A stretch of 64,000 nucleotides of DNA. Origin: Microbacterium indicum DSM 19969 (GTDB lineage Bacteria; Actinomycetota; Actinomycetes; Actinomycetales; Microbacteriaceae). How positions within the stretch are numbered: the first letter of the stretch is position 1; each line of letters opens with the position of its first letter. The stretch covers positions 54,972-118,971 of the forward strand of contig NZ_AULR01000008.1 in NCBI RefSeq assembly GCF_000422385.1, given 5' to 3'. Below are positions 47,863-57,531 of the stretch, one piece after another. The notes under the pieces were generated by a model, which worked only from the letters and a program-made list of their open reading frames with translations, searched no databases and was not told the DNA's origin. Both the position numbers and the translations under genes were made by a program.

Positions 47863-50754
47863 CGTCGGGCAGTCCGTCTCCCGCATGAGGCGGCGCAGCG
47901 CGGAGCGCGACCCGACGTCGAGCTTCCGCAGCACGTTGTGCACGTGGAACTCGACGGTGCGCACCGAGATGAACAGCTCGTCGGCGATCTCGCGGTTGCT
48001 GAAGCCGTCGTTGACCAGCGACGCGATCTGGAGCTCCCTCCGCGTGAGCAGCTCGACGATCGCGGGCGGCAGGGACACGGGCGTCGCGGCGCCGCCGCGG
48101 GCGCCGGAGGCGGGGGACGCGGCGGCGCCGCCAGTCGACGCGACGTCTCGGGCTTCGGCGGCGAGGCGTCCGAGCCCGGCGCGCTCGAACTCTTGCGCCG
48201 CCTCGACGGCGAGCTCCCTGGCGCGCAGCACGGCCGGCGACGATGCGTCGCCGGCCTCCGCGCGGAGGCGCGCCGCCGCGTCGAGCGCGGCGATCGACCG
48301 GTAGAGGCGGAGCCCGCCGCCCGCTGCCCCGCCCTCGGGCGCGCAGATCGGCTCGAGCGCGTCGAAGCCGTCGACGGCGGCGAGGAGGTGCGCGGCCGCG
48401 GCAGCCCCGTCGCCGTCGCCCGCGGACACCCACGCCCGCGCGTAGCGGACGAGCGCGGCACAGGCGCGTTCGTCGTATCGGCGCGCCGGATCCTCGATGC
48501 GGCGGACGAGCGCCGGCAGTGCGTCGTGGCGCCCCGTCGCGGCGAGGGAGCGGGCCAGGAGCATCGTCGCGGGGAGCCCGACGATCCACCAGCCGATCCG
48601 GTTCTCGTCGATCGCCCGGAGGTGGCGCACCGTCTCGTCGTGGTCTCCGTCGCGGAAGGCCCACCACCCGCGGGCCAGGGAGGCGGTGGCGCCGACCACG
48701 GGCGCGGCGGAGAAGCGGGTCGGCGCGGCGTCGATGCGGTCGAGGTGAGCCGCGGCCGCCTCCGTGTCGCCCTTGACGGCCGAGACCAGCGCGGCGACGG
48801 CGTAGGTGAAGAGCGCGTCGGGCCCGTCCGAGTCCATCAGCGTGTTCGAGAGGGCGAGCGTCGCCGCCCGCTCGGCCTCGCCGAGCTCGCCGGCCGCGAA
48901 CCGGACGAGCGCGAGCTCGGTCTGCGCGTGCGCCCGGAGCCGGGGCTCGGCGGGGGCGGCGGCCGCGAGGCTCAGCTGCTCGTACCCCTCGCGCATGCTC
49001 CCGCGCCGCTGGAGCACGGCCCCCGCGATCGTGCGGACGCCCTGCTGGATGAACCCGGCGGACGGGTACTCGGCGATCCGATCGGCGAGGGACGTCATCT
49101 CGGGCGGCGCCGCGCTCGCCGCGGATCCGCGGGCCGCGCCGAACGCCGACCAGTACCGCAGGACCCCCGCGAGCCCCAGGAGCTCGCCCGTGCCGGCCGC
49201 GCCCTGCGCGCCCGCGTCGCCCGGCGCCTCGGCCATGCGATCGAGCGCGTCCGCGAGCGCGGCCGAGGCGCGCTTCCCGACCTCGATGTCGCCGAGCCAG
49301 AACGCGGATCGCGCGGCGAGCGACGCCGCAGCCGCGAGAACGAGGGCCCCTCCGGCGGACGACGGGGCGCCCACGACGCCGTCGATGAGGGCGAACGCGC
49401 GGGTGAGCGAGCGATCTTCGATCGCGAGGAGGGCCGAGATCGCGACCCGGATGGCCGGCTCCGCTGACGCGACGGCGTCGGCGTCGAGCCGGGCGAGCAG
49501 GGCGAGCCTGTCTGCCGCCACCGCCGCCCGTATCGCGGCGACGACCGGCTCGGGCGACGTCGTGATCGCCGCCGCCGCGCCGAACCAGCCGAAGGCGGCC
49601 GAGAAGTGCCCGTCGTGCGCGTCGGAGGCGCCCACCTGCATGAGGTCGTCGACGAGCGCCGCGGATGTCTCGGGGCTGGGGGAGCGCCCGAGGATCGCGA
49701 GGCGGTGGGGCAGCCGCTGCTTCCGCGTTCCGACCGTCGCGAGCGCCTGGTGGAGGGCGGAGCGCCGGCTGCGCGCCGTCGCGAGCCGGATCGCGCTCGA
49801 CGCGGCGCGGTGGACGGGGCGGACGCGGGCGTCGCCCGCGAAGGCCACGAGGCCCGTCGCGCGCAGCTCCCAGGCGTCCACGAGTGCGAGGCCCTCTGCC
49901 TCCAGCTCGTCGTCGATGAAGGTGAACGGCAGGGCGCGATCGGCGAACCCGAGGAGCTCGAGCGCGGCGCGGACCGAGGGGCTCTCGGCGGCGAGGGCGT
50001 CGGCCGTCGCGGCCTCGAAGCGCCGCGATCGCTGCGACGTCCCGTCGTCGAGCGCCTCGAGAGCGGCGTCGAGGCTGCGCCGTCCCGGCGCGGCCGACAC
50101 GAGGTGGTCGAGCGCGATGTCGACGTGCAGGGGGGAGCCGCCCGTCGCGTCGTGGAGCCGGCCCGCGAGCCCGCGCGGGGCGGGCACGCCCAGGCGCGCG
50201 CTCGCGAGGGCCCGGACGGCGTCCTCGTCGAGCGGGCCGAGCGAGAGGTGCGCGCCGTGGAACCCCGTCGCGGAGAAGCGCTTGACGCGCTCGAAGAGCG
50301 GGGAAGATCCCGTGCGTGCCGTGGCGATGAAGAGGGCGCGGGCCGACTGGTAGTTCTCGGCGACCCGCCAGATCGCCTCGGAGGTCTCGTCGTCGATCCA
50401 CTGCAGGTCCTCGAGCACGAGGCAGGTGGCGATCGCCTCGCTGTTGAAGGCCTCGATGAGCCGGGAGAGGGGATCGCCCGCCGAGACGGGCGCGTCGATC
50501 GCCGACACGATGCGCTCGGCGACGATGCCGGGCTTCGCGCGGTCGCCGTCGAGGCACGGCACCACGATCACGCGCCACTGCGGGTCGGCCATGAGCTCCC
50601 ACGCGAGGTTCCGCGCGAGCGCCGACTTGCCGATGCCCGGCGGCCCCTCGATCGTGATCGCCTGGGCGCGGAACTCGAGGGCGGAGGCGAAACGCGACCT
50701 GGCGCGCTCGAGTTCGAGATCGCGCCCGAACAGATTCTGTGAAGAGGACGACAT
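47860..50754 (-). CDS. Large ATP-binding LuxR-family transcriptional regulator (LAL type)
   Basis: A 964-aa regulator. The N-terminal STAND/AAA-type ATPase has Walker A GPPGIGKS (K43) and Walker B CLVLEDLQWIDDET. A long Ala-rich helical-repeat middle part (about 330-870, TPR-like) follows, and the C-terminal LuxR helix-turn-helix is LTRRELQIASLVNDGFSNREIADELFISVRTVEFHVHNVLRKL. Such LAL proteins sense small molecules or protein partners and activate nearby genes. It is divergent from the pilus operon with a 358-nt shared upstream region, so control of pilus expression is plausible. ATG 50754 (MSSSSQNLFGRDLE) is preferred to ATG 50847 because a GGGGAG lies upstream and the domain begins immediately. 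Confidence 0.92.
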   Translation of the reverse strand: MSSSSQNLFGRDLELERARSRFASALEFRAQAITIEGPPGIGKSALARNLAWELMADPQWRVIVVPCLDGDRAKPGIVAERIVSAIDAPVSAGDPLSRLIEAFNSEAIATCLVLEDLQWIDDETSEAIWRVAENYQSARALFIATARTGSSPLFERVKRFSATGFHGAHLSLGPLDEDAVRALASARLGVPAPRGLAGRLHDATGGSPLHVDIALDHLVSAAPGRRSLDAALEALDDGTSQRSRRFEAATADALAAESPSVRAALELLGFADRALPFTFIDDELEAEGLALVDAWELRATGLVAFAGDARVRPVHRAASSAIRLATARSRRSALHQALATVGTRKQRLPHRLAILGRSPSPETSAALVDDLMQVGASDAHDGHFSAAFGWFGAAAAITTSPEPVVAAIRAAVAADRLALLARLDADAVASAEPAIRVAISALLAIEDRSLTRAFALIDGVVGAPSSAGGALVLAAAASLAARSAFWLGDIEVGKRASAALADALDRMAEAPGDAGAQGAAGTGELLGLAGVLRYWSAFGAARGSAASAAPPEMTSLADRIAEYPSAGFIQQGVRTIAGAVLQRRGSMREGYEQLSLAAAAPAEPRLRAHAQTELALVRFAAGELGEAERAATLALSNTLMDSDGPDALFTYAVAALVSAVKGDTEAAAAHLDRIDAAPTRFSAAPVVGATASLARGWWAFRDGDHDETVRHLRAIDENRIGWWIVGLPATMLLARSLAATGRHDALPALVRRIEDPARRYDERACAALVRYARAWVSAGDGDGAAAAAHLLAAVDGFDALEPICAPEGGAAGGGLRLYRSIAALDAAARLRAEAGDASSPAVLRARELAVEAAQEFERAGLGRLAAEARDVASTGGAAASPASGARGGAATPVSLPPAIVELLTRRELQIASLVNDGFSNREIADELFISVRTVEFHVHNVLRKLDVGSRSALRRLMRETDCPT

Positions 50755-51112
50755 GGGCAAAAAGCTCCCCGCAGTTGCCGGGGCGGAACCCTCAAAAGAA
50801 CTCTGACGGTTTACGAGCCGGTTGTCTTGTCGCCGGGTCAGGCACAACTCCCCCCGGGTGCACCGAATTGACGCGATAAGGATACCTCATGGGTCGATCC
50901 GCCGGTGCTTTCTGCCCGTGGATTGCACGAGGTGAGGTCGCGGGCCACTGGGAGTTCCGCGTGGTCTCCACGGGGGTTTCCCTCTCGCCCCCGATCGCGC
51001 CCCTCTCGCGCCGTAGCGTCGCGGTCGGCGAACGGGACGGGTCTGTCGGATCTGCCCGGTCTCTGCGCCGCCACAGCACCTGCGGCGCCGTCATCGGACA
51101 GGGAGTGACCCA
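50755..51112. other. Divergent control region between LAL regulator and pilus operon
   Basis: There is no gene in these 358 nt. The plus strand holds GGGAG 8-12 nt before the pilin ATG. Near 50870-50890 is a TTGACG...GATAAGGATACCT stretch that could be a promoter. An AT-richer part (50780-50830) lies near the regulator start. No clear dyad for the LuxR-type domain was identified by eye. Confidence 0.4.
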
Positions 51113-54100
51113 ATGAAGAAGAGAGCTGTGAGCTCGCGTGCGGGCATCGTCGCCGCCGCGGCCGCGATGATCCTCGCGATCGTCGGGCTCCCCGCGACGC
51201 CCCTCGGCGCCGCGGACGCCGCGACGGCCGCCGTTCCGACGCCCTCGTCCTCGCAGTCGGTCGTCACCGTCAAGGTGGGCGGCGATCGCACGGGCGGAAC
51301 CAGCGTCGCGGGCCTCGCGGGCGTCGTCCTGCACCTCGAGCGGGGCTCCGCCTCCGCGCCGAACGGCACGCGCCCGGACGGCGTCGCCGGCGACGGCGCG
51401 GGGTGGGCGCGCTGCGTCTCCGACAGCGCGGGCGACTGCAGCTTCGTCGTGCCGAACACGAACGGCGGCGGCGCGAACCGCAACGCGCAGTTCTGGGTGA
51501 CGCAGGAGAGCGCCCCGGCGGGCTGGTTCCTCAACGACGCGATCCGCACGGGCGACGGCAGCGGCGCGAACTCCGAGAGCACCGCCTACCGGTTCCGCAC
51601 TCCGGAGCTCACCGCCCGCAGCACCTACAGCAGCACGTCGACCGTCGGATTCATGCTCACGACGTCCCCGACGGCGAGCACCGACACCGCCGCGACCCGG
51701 ACGGCGTCCGGCGGCACGTGGCAGGTCTCGCGAGCGAACCCCGAGCTGCCCCTCGCCTGCGGCCTCGACGTGGCCCTCGTGCTCGACCTGTCGAACTCCG
51801 TCTCGAACAACGGAGACTTGGACGCCCTCAAGGGCCAGGCCAGCACCCTCGTGGACGCGCTCGTCGGGACGCCGTCGCGCATGTCGCTGTTCAGCTTCGG
51901 CTCGTACTCGCCGGCTCTGACGTCGCAGGCGAACGTCCCGCAGCTCACGTCGGTCTCGACGCAGGCCGGAGCCGACGCCTTCAAGTCGAGCTACCGGAAC
52001 TGGGTCACCCCGACGCTCGCCGGCCAGGCGATCCGCGGCGGCACGAACTGGGACCAGGGCCTCTACGTCCCGGCCGTCGCCGCGGGCGCGCCCGGCGCGA
52101 CGGGCCACTACGACGTCGCGATCGTCATCACCGACGGCAACCCGACGATGTACGGGCCGAACCCGACGAGCGGCGACTCGTCCGTGAGCGGCAGCGGCAA
52201 CTTCACGCGCGACCGCGAGGTCGAGAACGCCGTCTTCTCGGCGAACGCGCTCAAGGCGAAGGGCACCCGCGTGCTCGCGGTGGGCGTCGGCACGGGGATC
52301 ACGGATCCCACGACGGCCCGCAACCTGCAGGCGCTCTCGGGCCCCGTGAGGTACGACCCCGCGCAGGGCAACGCCCTCGACGCCGACTACTACCAGATCG
52401 CCGACGTCAGCGACGCGGGCGCCGCCCTGCGGTCGCTCATCGAGCAGCAGTGCGCCTCGTCGCTCAACGTCACGAAGATGCTCGTCCCGAGCGACGCCGC
52501 CGACGGCGACGTCTCGGGCGCCGTCCCTGCCGGGGCGGGCTGGTCGTTCACGGCCTCGAGCGACGACGCCGGCACGATCGAGGATCCCGCGACGCGGACC
52601 ACGATCGACGACGGGACGGGCACGGTCTCGTTCCCCCTGAGCATGAGCGACGGAGCCGACGAGCGGATCGAGATCCGCGAGGCCCAGCACGACGGGTACG
52701 CGTTCGTCTCGGCCCAGTGCTCCGTTCGGTCCGAGGGATCCGACGCCCCGCGCGACATCACGGTGCTCGCGGACGACCTCGCGAACCCCGGATTCTCCCT
52801 CACCGTCGAGGCCGGCGAGCAGGTGAACTGCACCGTGTACAACACCGAGGACCGCCACCCCGCCGACGTGCAGGTCGACAAGACCTGGGTCGTCAACGGG
52901 ACCGAGTACGCGAACGGCGACCAGCCCGACGCGCTCCGCGCCGAGCTGGCGCTGACGAGCAGCGGATCCGACGCCGCGAAGCCGCAGGACTGGGCGACGA
53001 TCCGCGACGGCTACGAGGTCGGCGACGACGTCGGGATCGGCGAGGCGATGTCGTTCGGCGACATGCAGCGCTGCGAGCTCGTCGAGGCGACCATCGTCGA
53101 GGTGAACGGCGACGCGGTCTCCCTCGACATGGCGTACGCCGTCGACGCGGCGCCGGCCGACGACGCGCTCACCCGGATCGCCCTCGACCAGGAGCACAAC
53201 ACGATCGTCGTGCGCAACGAGATCACCTGCACGAGCGAGCTGACGCTCGTGAAGCAGGTCGAGGGCGGAAGCGCCGACCCGACCGACTGGACGCTCGACG
53301 CGATCGCGCCGAGCGGCGCCGCGGCCGGCCCTCGTGGGGCGACGGGATCGCCCGAGGCGACGGGCGTCGTGACCGCCGACGCGACCTACGCGCTCGCCGA
53401 GTCGGGCGGCGACCCCCGCTACGCGCAGGTCGACGAGCGGGCGCGCCCACTCGCGCTCCCCGACTCGACGGGAAGCTGGCAGTGCGTCCTCGTCGACGCC
53501 GACGGAGCCGTCATCTCCGACGTGATCGACGGCGCCGACGGCGGCGCGACGGTGCCGCTCGGCCAGGCGATGCGCTGCACCGCCGTGAACCAGACCGCGT
53601 CGATCACGCTCCTCAAGCACGTCGTCGACCCGATCGACGGCGGCGACACGGCCTCCGACTGGAGCCTCACGGCGAGCCCCGCCGAGGGCGTCTCGGGCCT
53701 CGAGGCGAGCGTCGTCACGGGCGCCGAGGAGGACGTCGACGGCGCGAGCACCGTGAACGTGCGGCCCGACCACACCTACACGGTCTCCGAGGACGGCCCC
53801 GCCGGATACCGGCCGACCCTGCAGGTGCTCACGGGCGACGACCCGCACTCCGACGCGTCGTGGGAGGAGGCGCCCGACGCCGATCCCGACGCCGAGGGCG
53901 TGCAGATCTCCGTCGCGGCCCTCGACCACGAGACGTACCGTCTCGTCAACGAGCGGATGACGGGATCGATCGCCTGGAGCAAGGCCGTCTCGGGAACCGT
54001 CGGCGACGGATCGCCGGCGGGCAGCCCGCTCGCGGGATCGACCTGGCAGATCACGGGACCCGGCTACCCGGCCGACGCCCCGCTCGTCGTGGAGGACGCC

Positions 54101-54397
54101 GACCTGAGCGGCTCGTTCCTCGTCGACGGCCTCGACTGGGGCGAGTACACCGTCACCGAGACGGCCGCCCCCGTGGGATACGTGCTCGCGGATCCCGCCC
54201 CGTCCTTCACAGCTGTGATCAGCGGCGCCGCGCTGGACTTCGTCCTCGATTCCCCCGTCGAGAACCCCCAGCGGCAGATCATCCTGCCCGACGCCGGGGG
54301 GACGGGCTCCTGGCCCTACCTGGCCGGCGGCGCCCTGATCCTCCTCGTCGGAATCGGCGTGTGGGCCCTGTCCGCCCGCCGCGCCCGGCGCCCCTGA
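51113..54397 (+). CDS. Pilus tip adhesin: vWA-domain, SpaA-like, sortase-anchored
   Basis: A 1094-aa surface protein. It has a signal peptide (about 1-36) and an N-terminal beta domain (about 45-185). A von Willebrand factor A domain (about 215-450) carries the MIDAS D225-L-S-N-S229 and a TDG motif with D341. Several prealbumin/SpaA-type repeats follow (about 450-1040; CTVYNTE, CTAVNQTA, YTVTETAAPVGY). The sorting signal LPDAG begins at L1058, followed by a hydrophobic helix and RRARRP. vWA tip pilins bind host or surface ligands. LPDAG differs from the backbone pilin's LPLTG. A GGGAG site precedes the ATG. First gene of a three-gene pilus operon. Confidence 0.9.
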   Translation: MKKRAVSSRAGIVAAAAAMILAIVGLPATPLGAADAATAAVPTPSSSQSVVTVKVGGDRTGGTSVAGLAGVVLHLERGSASAPNGTRPDGVAGDGAGWARCVSDSAGDCSFVVPNTNGGGANRNAQFWVTQESAPAGWFLNDAIRTGDGSGANSESTAYRFRTPELTARSTYSSTSTVGFMLTTSPTASTDTAATRTASGGTWQVSRANPELPLACGLDVALVLDLSNSVSNNGDLDALKGQASTLVDALVGTPSRMSLFSFGSYSPALTSQANVPQLTSVSTQAGADAFKSSYRNWVTPTLAGQAIRGGTNWDQGLYVPAVAAGAPGATGHYDVAIVITDGNPTMYGPNPTSGDSSVSGSGNFTRDREVENAVFSANALKAKGTRVLAVGVGTGITDPTTARNLQALSGPVRYDPAQGNALDADYYQIADVSDAGAALRSLIEQQCASSLNVTKMLVPSDAADGDVSGAVPAGAGWSFTASSDDAGTIEDPATRTTIDDGTGTVSFPLSMSDGADERIEIREAQHDGYAFVSAQCSVRSEGSDAPRDITVLADDLANPGFSLTVEAGEQVNCTVYNTEDRHPADVQVDKTWVVNGTEYANGDQPDALRAELALTSSGSDAAKPQDWATIRDGYEVGDDVGIGEAMSFGDMQRCELVEATIVEVNGDAVSLDMAYAVDAAPADDALTRIALDQEHNTIVVRNEITCTSELTLVKQVEGGSADPTDWTLDAIAPSGAAAGPRGATGSPEATGVVTADATYALAESGGDPRYAQVDERARPLALPDSTGSWQCVLVDADGAVISDVIDGADGGATVPLGQAMRCTAVNQTASITLLKHVVDPIDGGDTASDWSLTASPAEGVSGLEASVVTGAEEDVDGASTVNVRPDHTYTVSEDGPAGYRPTLQVLTGDDPHSDASWEEAPDADPDAEGVQISVAALDHETYRLVNERMTGSIAWSKAVSGTVGDGSPAGSPLAGSTWQITGPGYPADAPLVVEDADLSGSFLVDGLDWGEYTVTETAAPVGYVLADPAPSFTAVISGAALDFVLDSPVENPQRQIILPDAGGTGSWPYLAGGALILLVGIGVWALSARRARRP

Positions 54398-54450
54398 CCC
54401 CCGTCCCCACCAGCCCCACACCAGAACCCCCCTGAGAGAAGAGAAACCGC

Positions 54451-55902
54451 ATGTCCCCGAACACGCTCCGATCCGCGCTGCGCGGCGCGGCGGCGCTCAC
54501 GGTCGCCGCCCTGGCGACCCTGGGCCTCGCGATGCCGGCCAGCGCGGCGACAGGACCCGGCAACATCGACCCCGATGAGACCGTCAGCCTCACCGTCCAC
54601 AAGTACGTCCAGCCCGACGGCGAGCTCGGCGAGAACGACGGCCACGTCATCGACCCCGCCGACATGCCCGCCGGCGCCCAGGCACTCGAGGGGGTCGAGT
54701 TCACGATCCAGCGCGTCACGTCGGTCGATCTCCTGACGAACGCCGGATGGGAGCTCGCGCAGGATCTCGACGCGTCGTCGATCCCCGCCGACGCGCTCGG
54801 CGCGGAGATCAGCGGGACGACGGGCGCCGACGGCTCGGTGACCTTCGGCGACGACCAGGTCGAGATCGGCCTCTATCTCGTCCGCGAGACGGGATCGGGC
54901 GACAACCCGATCGTGCAGCCCGCGATCCCCTTCCTCGTCGCCCTGCCGCAGGCGGACGGCGACGGCGCCTGGAACTACGACGTGCACGTCTACCCCAAGA
55001 ACGCGCTCAGCAGCGTGACGAAGGCCGTCGACGACAGCGACGCCGTCGTCCTCGGCGACACCGTCGACTGGACGATCACCTCGGCGGTGCCGCTCCTTCC
55101 CGAGGGCACCCACTACACCGACTACGCGATCTCGGACTCGCTCGACGAGCGCCTCGGCTACCAGGAGCTCGCGGTCTCGCTCGTCGACGGCGGCACCACG
55201 GCCCTCGAGGCGGGAACCCACTACGAGCTGACCGCCCCGGCGGCCGGCGAGACGGGTGAGGTCGTCGTGGCCTTCACCCCGGCGGGCCTCGCTCTCCTCG
55301 ACGGCGCGGGAGCCTCGGCGCAGGTCGTCATCGATCTCTCGACGACGGTCCTCTCGCTCGGCGACGGCGTGATCCCGAACACCGCGACGGTGTTCATCAA
55401 CGACCCCGACCGCACGAACGGCAACGACTCGAACGAGGTCGACACGAAGTGGGGCGCGCTGCGCATCCTCAAGTACGCCGAGGGCGACGAGTCGCGCACC
55501 CTCGAGGGCGCCGTCTTCTCGGTGTACGCCGTGGATCCCTCGACCTCGACCGACGCCTCGCCTGTCGTCGAGGGCCTCACGACCGACGCCGCGGGCGACG
55601 CGGTTACGGTTCTCCAGACCGGCCAGTCGGACACCCGCACCTACTGGGTCGTCGAGACCGAGGCGCCCGCGGGCTACGAGCTGAGCGACGAGCCGATCGC
55701 GGTCGAGGTGACCGCGGGCGCGGTCGCCGACGCCGTCGTCGTCAAGGTCGCCAACGCGCAGACCCCGGCGTTCCACCTGCCGCTCACGGGCGGATCCGGC
55801 ACGGCCGGCCTCGTGATCGTCGGCCTCGCCATGGTCCTCGTCGGCGTCGTGGCGCTCACCGTGCGCTCGCGCCGCCGCGCCTCCGCGAGCATCGGCGCGT
55901 GA
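54451..55902 (+). CDS. SpaH/EbpB-type major (backbone) pilin
   Basis: A 483-aa pilin with a signal peptide (about 1-33, ending PASAA). The pilin motif Y181-P-K183-N (WNYDVHVYPKNALS) supplies the lysine for sortase cross-linking. The E-box is YWVVETEAPAGY (E402), which forms the internal isopeptide bond, and the sorting signal L443-PLTGG is followed by a helix and RRRRASASIGA-type tail. The class C sortase joins the LPxTG threonine of one subunit to the pilin-motif lysine of the next to build the shaft. Located between the tip protein and the sortase. The stop overlaps the sortase GTG. Confidence 0.93.
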   Translation: MSPNTLRSALRGAAALTVAALATLGLAMPASAATGPGNIDPDETVSLTVHKYVQPDGELGENDGHVIDPADMPAGAQALEGVEFTIQRVTSVDLLTNAGWELAQDLDASSIPADALGAEISGTTGADGSVTFGDDQVEIGLYLVRETGSGDNPIVQPAIPFLVALPQADGDGAWNYDVHVYPKNALSSVTKAVDDSDAVVLGDTVDWTITSAVPLLPEGTHYTDYAISDSLDERLGYQELAVSLVDGGTTALEAGTHYELTAPAAGETGEVVVAFTPAGLALLDGAGASAQVVIDLSTTVLSLGDGVIPNTATVFINDPDRTNGNDSNEVDTKWGALRILKYAEGDESRTLEGAVFSVYAVDPSTSTDASPVVEGLTTDAAGDAVTVLQTGQSDTRTYWVVETEAPAGYELSDEPIAVEVTAGAVADAVVVKVANAQTPAFHLPLTGGSGTAGLVIVGLAMVLVGVVALTVRSRRRASASIGA

Positions 55903-56795
55903 CGCTGGCGCCTGAGGCGCCTCTCCGTCGCACCCGCCGTGGGGACGGTCCTTCGGGGCCGTCCCCACGGCGGCGTGCGGCCTTCGCCTCGCTCGCCCTG
56001 CTCGGGGTGCTCGTCATGCTCTACCCGACGATCGCCTCGTGGTTCTCGGCCGTCCGGTCGACGCACGTCGTCGAGGCCTACGTCGAGCAGAGCATGCGGA
56101 TCGACCCCGCCGATCGGGCGGTGTCGCTCTCGGCCGCCGACGCGTACAACGCCGACGACGTCCGCGGCCTGATCGTCGACCCGTTCAGCAACACGGAGGG
56201 CGCGCAGTCGATGCCGCTCGACGACGCGGCGCGCGAGTACCTCGACGAGCTCGCCCTCGATCCGGACGGCGTGATGGGGCGCATCACGATTCCCGCGATC
56301 GGCGTCGACCTGCCGATCCGGCACGGCACCACCGATGACACCCTGCGCGAGGGGGTCGGGCACCTGTACGGGTCGTCTCTGCCCGTCGGCGGAGTCGGAA
56401 CCCACGCCGTCCTGACGGGGCATTCGGGGATCCCCGACGCGACCCTGTTCACCGACATCTCGAAGCTCGAGCCGGGCGACGAGATCACGATCGACGTCCT
56501 CGACCGCGACCTCGTGTACCGCGTGACGGGCAGCGAGGTCGTCGACCCGACCGAGATCGGGGAGCTCGGGGTCGTCCCGGGAGAGGATCTCCTCACCCTC
56601 GTGACCTGCACCCCGATCGGGATCAACACGCACCGGCTGCTCGTGCACGCGGAGCGCGTCGACGACCCGGGCCCCGTCGCCCTGCCAGACGCCCCCGGCG
56701 TGCCGTTCCCGTGGTGGATCCCCGTCGTCCTCGCCGCCCTGGCGGCGTGGGGCCTCGTGGTGTTCCGTCCGCTCAGGCGCAGGAAGCGCGCCTGA
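55899..56795 (+). CDS. Class C sortase (pilus polymerase)
   Basis: A 298-aa sortase. An N-terminal membrane helix (AFASLALLGVLVMLYPTIASWF) is followed by the catalytic domain with H175 (AVLTGHSGIP), C237 (TLVTCTPIGINTHRLLVHAERV) and R246. A second, C-terminal helix (WWIPVVLAALAAWGLVVF) before RRRKRA is characteristic of class C pilus sortases. A possible lid segment containing DPF (LIVDPFSNTEG) precedes the core, as in other class C enzymes where a DPF/W motif blocks the active site. GTG start forms a GTGA overlap with the pilin gene. Confidence 0.93.
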   Translation: MTLAPEAPLRRTRRGDGPSGPSPRRRAAFASLALLGVLVMLYPTIASWFSAVRSTHVVEAYVEQSMRIDPADRAVSLSAADAYNADDVRGLIVDPFSNTEGAQSMPLDDAAREYLDELALDPDGVMGRITIPAIGVDLPIRHGTTDDTLREGVGHLYGSSLPVGGVGTHAVLTGHSGIPDATLFTDISKLEPGDEITIDVLDRDLVYRVTGSEVVDPTEIGELGVVPGEDLLTLVTCTPIGINTHRLLVHAERVDDPGPVALPDAPGVPFPWWIPVVLAALAAWGLVVFRPLRRRKRA

Positions 56796-56803
56796 GCGGA
56801 CGG
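56765..56803. terminator. 16-bp perfect hairpin between sortase and FAH-family genes
   Basis: CCGTCCGCTCAGGCGC (56765-56780) is perfectly complementary to 56788-56803 with a 7-nt loop. It includes the sortase stop codon and ends 3 nt before the stop of the convergent hydrolase gene, so it should terminate both. Confidence 0.8.
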
Positions 56804-56805
56804 CG

Positions 56806-57531
56806 TCACACGAAGCGGTTGACGAGCGGGACGCCGGCGACGGTGATCTCGACCGTCGCCTCGGGCTCGATCGTGAAGCCCGAGAGCGGGGCGCCCGTCA
56901 TGATGACGTCGCCGGGGCCGAGCTCGACCCAGTGCGCGACGTACGCGACGCACTGCGCGACCGATGCCGCCAGGTCGGCGGCGCCCGTCGCGACGCGCTC
57001 GACGCCGTCGATCGCGACGACGAGCGACGCGTCCTCGAGCGAGGCGTCGGTGTCGATCCACGGGCCCAGCGGGGTGTATCCCTCGCCTCCCTTGACCTCG
57101 AAGTTGCGCACGTCGGGGCGGTCGGGGCTCGACACGTCGTTGACGGCGGTGACGCCCAGCACGAACTCGTGCGCGTTCTCGGCCGTGACGCCCGCGGTCG
57201 GCTTGCCGATCACGACGGCGACCTCGCCCTCGATCACGACGCGGCCCGCGTCGCGGCGTGCCACGACGTCGACGCCGGAGGCCGTGACGGTGCGGGGGCT
57301 CTTGAGCCACGCGCCCGGCTCGCCGCCCGGCTCCGCGGGCTGTGCGATCCCGACCACGACGGTCGGGGTCGAGGCCGCGAGCGGGGTGCCCGCGACAGGC
57401 GAGCCGACGGGCTCGGGGGCGGATCCCGCGGCGAACGCGGCGTACGGGTCCGTGACGGGCTGCCAGAGGCCGTCCCCGGCGGGCGTCGCGTGGACGACGC
57501 CGGCCGGGGTCTCGATGCGCGCGAGGATCAT
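56806..57531 (-). CDS. Fumarylacetoacetate-hydrolase-family protein
   Basis: A 241-aa FAH-fold protein. Catalytic-core residues are visible in VIEGEVAVVIGKPTAGVTAENAHEFVLGVTAVNDVSS, GPWID, and the C-terminal LGPGDVIMTGAPLSGFTIEPEATVEITV with the GDVI-TG motif. Metal ligands in the E-x-E and D positions appear as EGEVAV and WIDTD. Such enzymes hydrolyse or decarboxylate acylpyruvates and related 2-oxo acids. It is the last gene of the leftward catabolic operon, overlapping the transporter stop (ATGA). Confidence 0.85.
   Translation of the reverse strand: MILARIETPAGVVHATPAGDGLWQPVTDPYAAFAAGSAPEPVGSPVAGTPLAASTPTVVVGIAQPAEPGGEPGAWLKSPRTVTASGVDVVARRDAGRVVIEGEVAVVIGKPTAGVTAENAHEFVLGVTAVNDVSSPDRPDVRNFEVKGGEGYTPLGPWIDTDASLEDASLVVAIDGVERVATGAADLAASVAQCVAYVAHWVELGPGDVIMTGAPLSGFTIEPEATVEITVAGVPLVNRFV

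Noticed and set aside
47860..50847. ATG 50847 as start of the LAL regulator.
   Set aside because: The extra 31 residues carry no recognisable sequence, and MSSSSQNLFGRDLE immediately precedes the ATPase domain with an upstream GGGGAG site.
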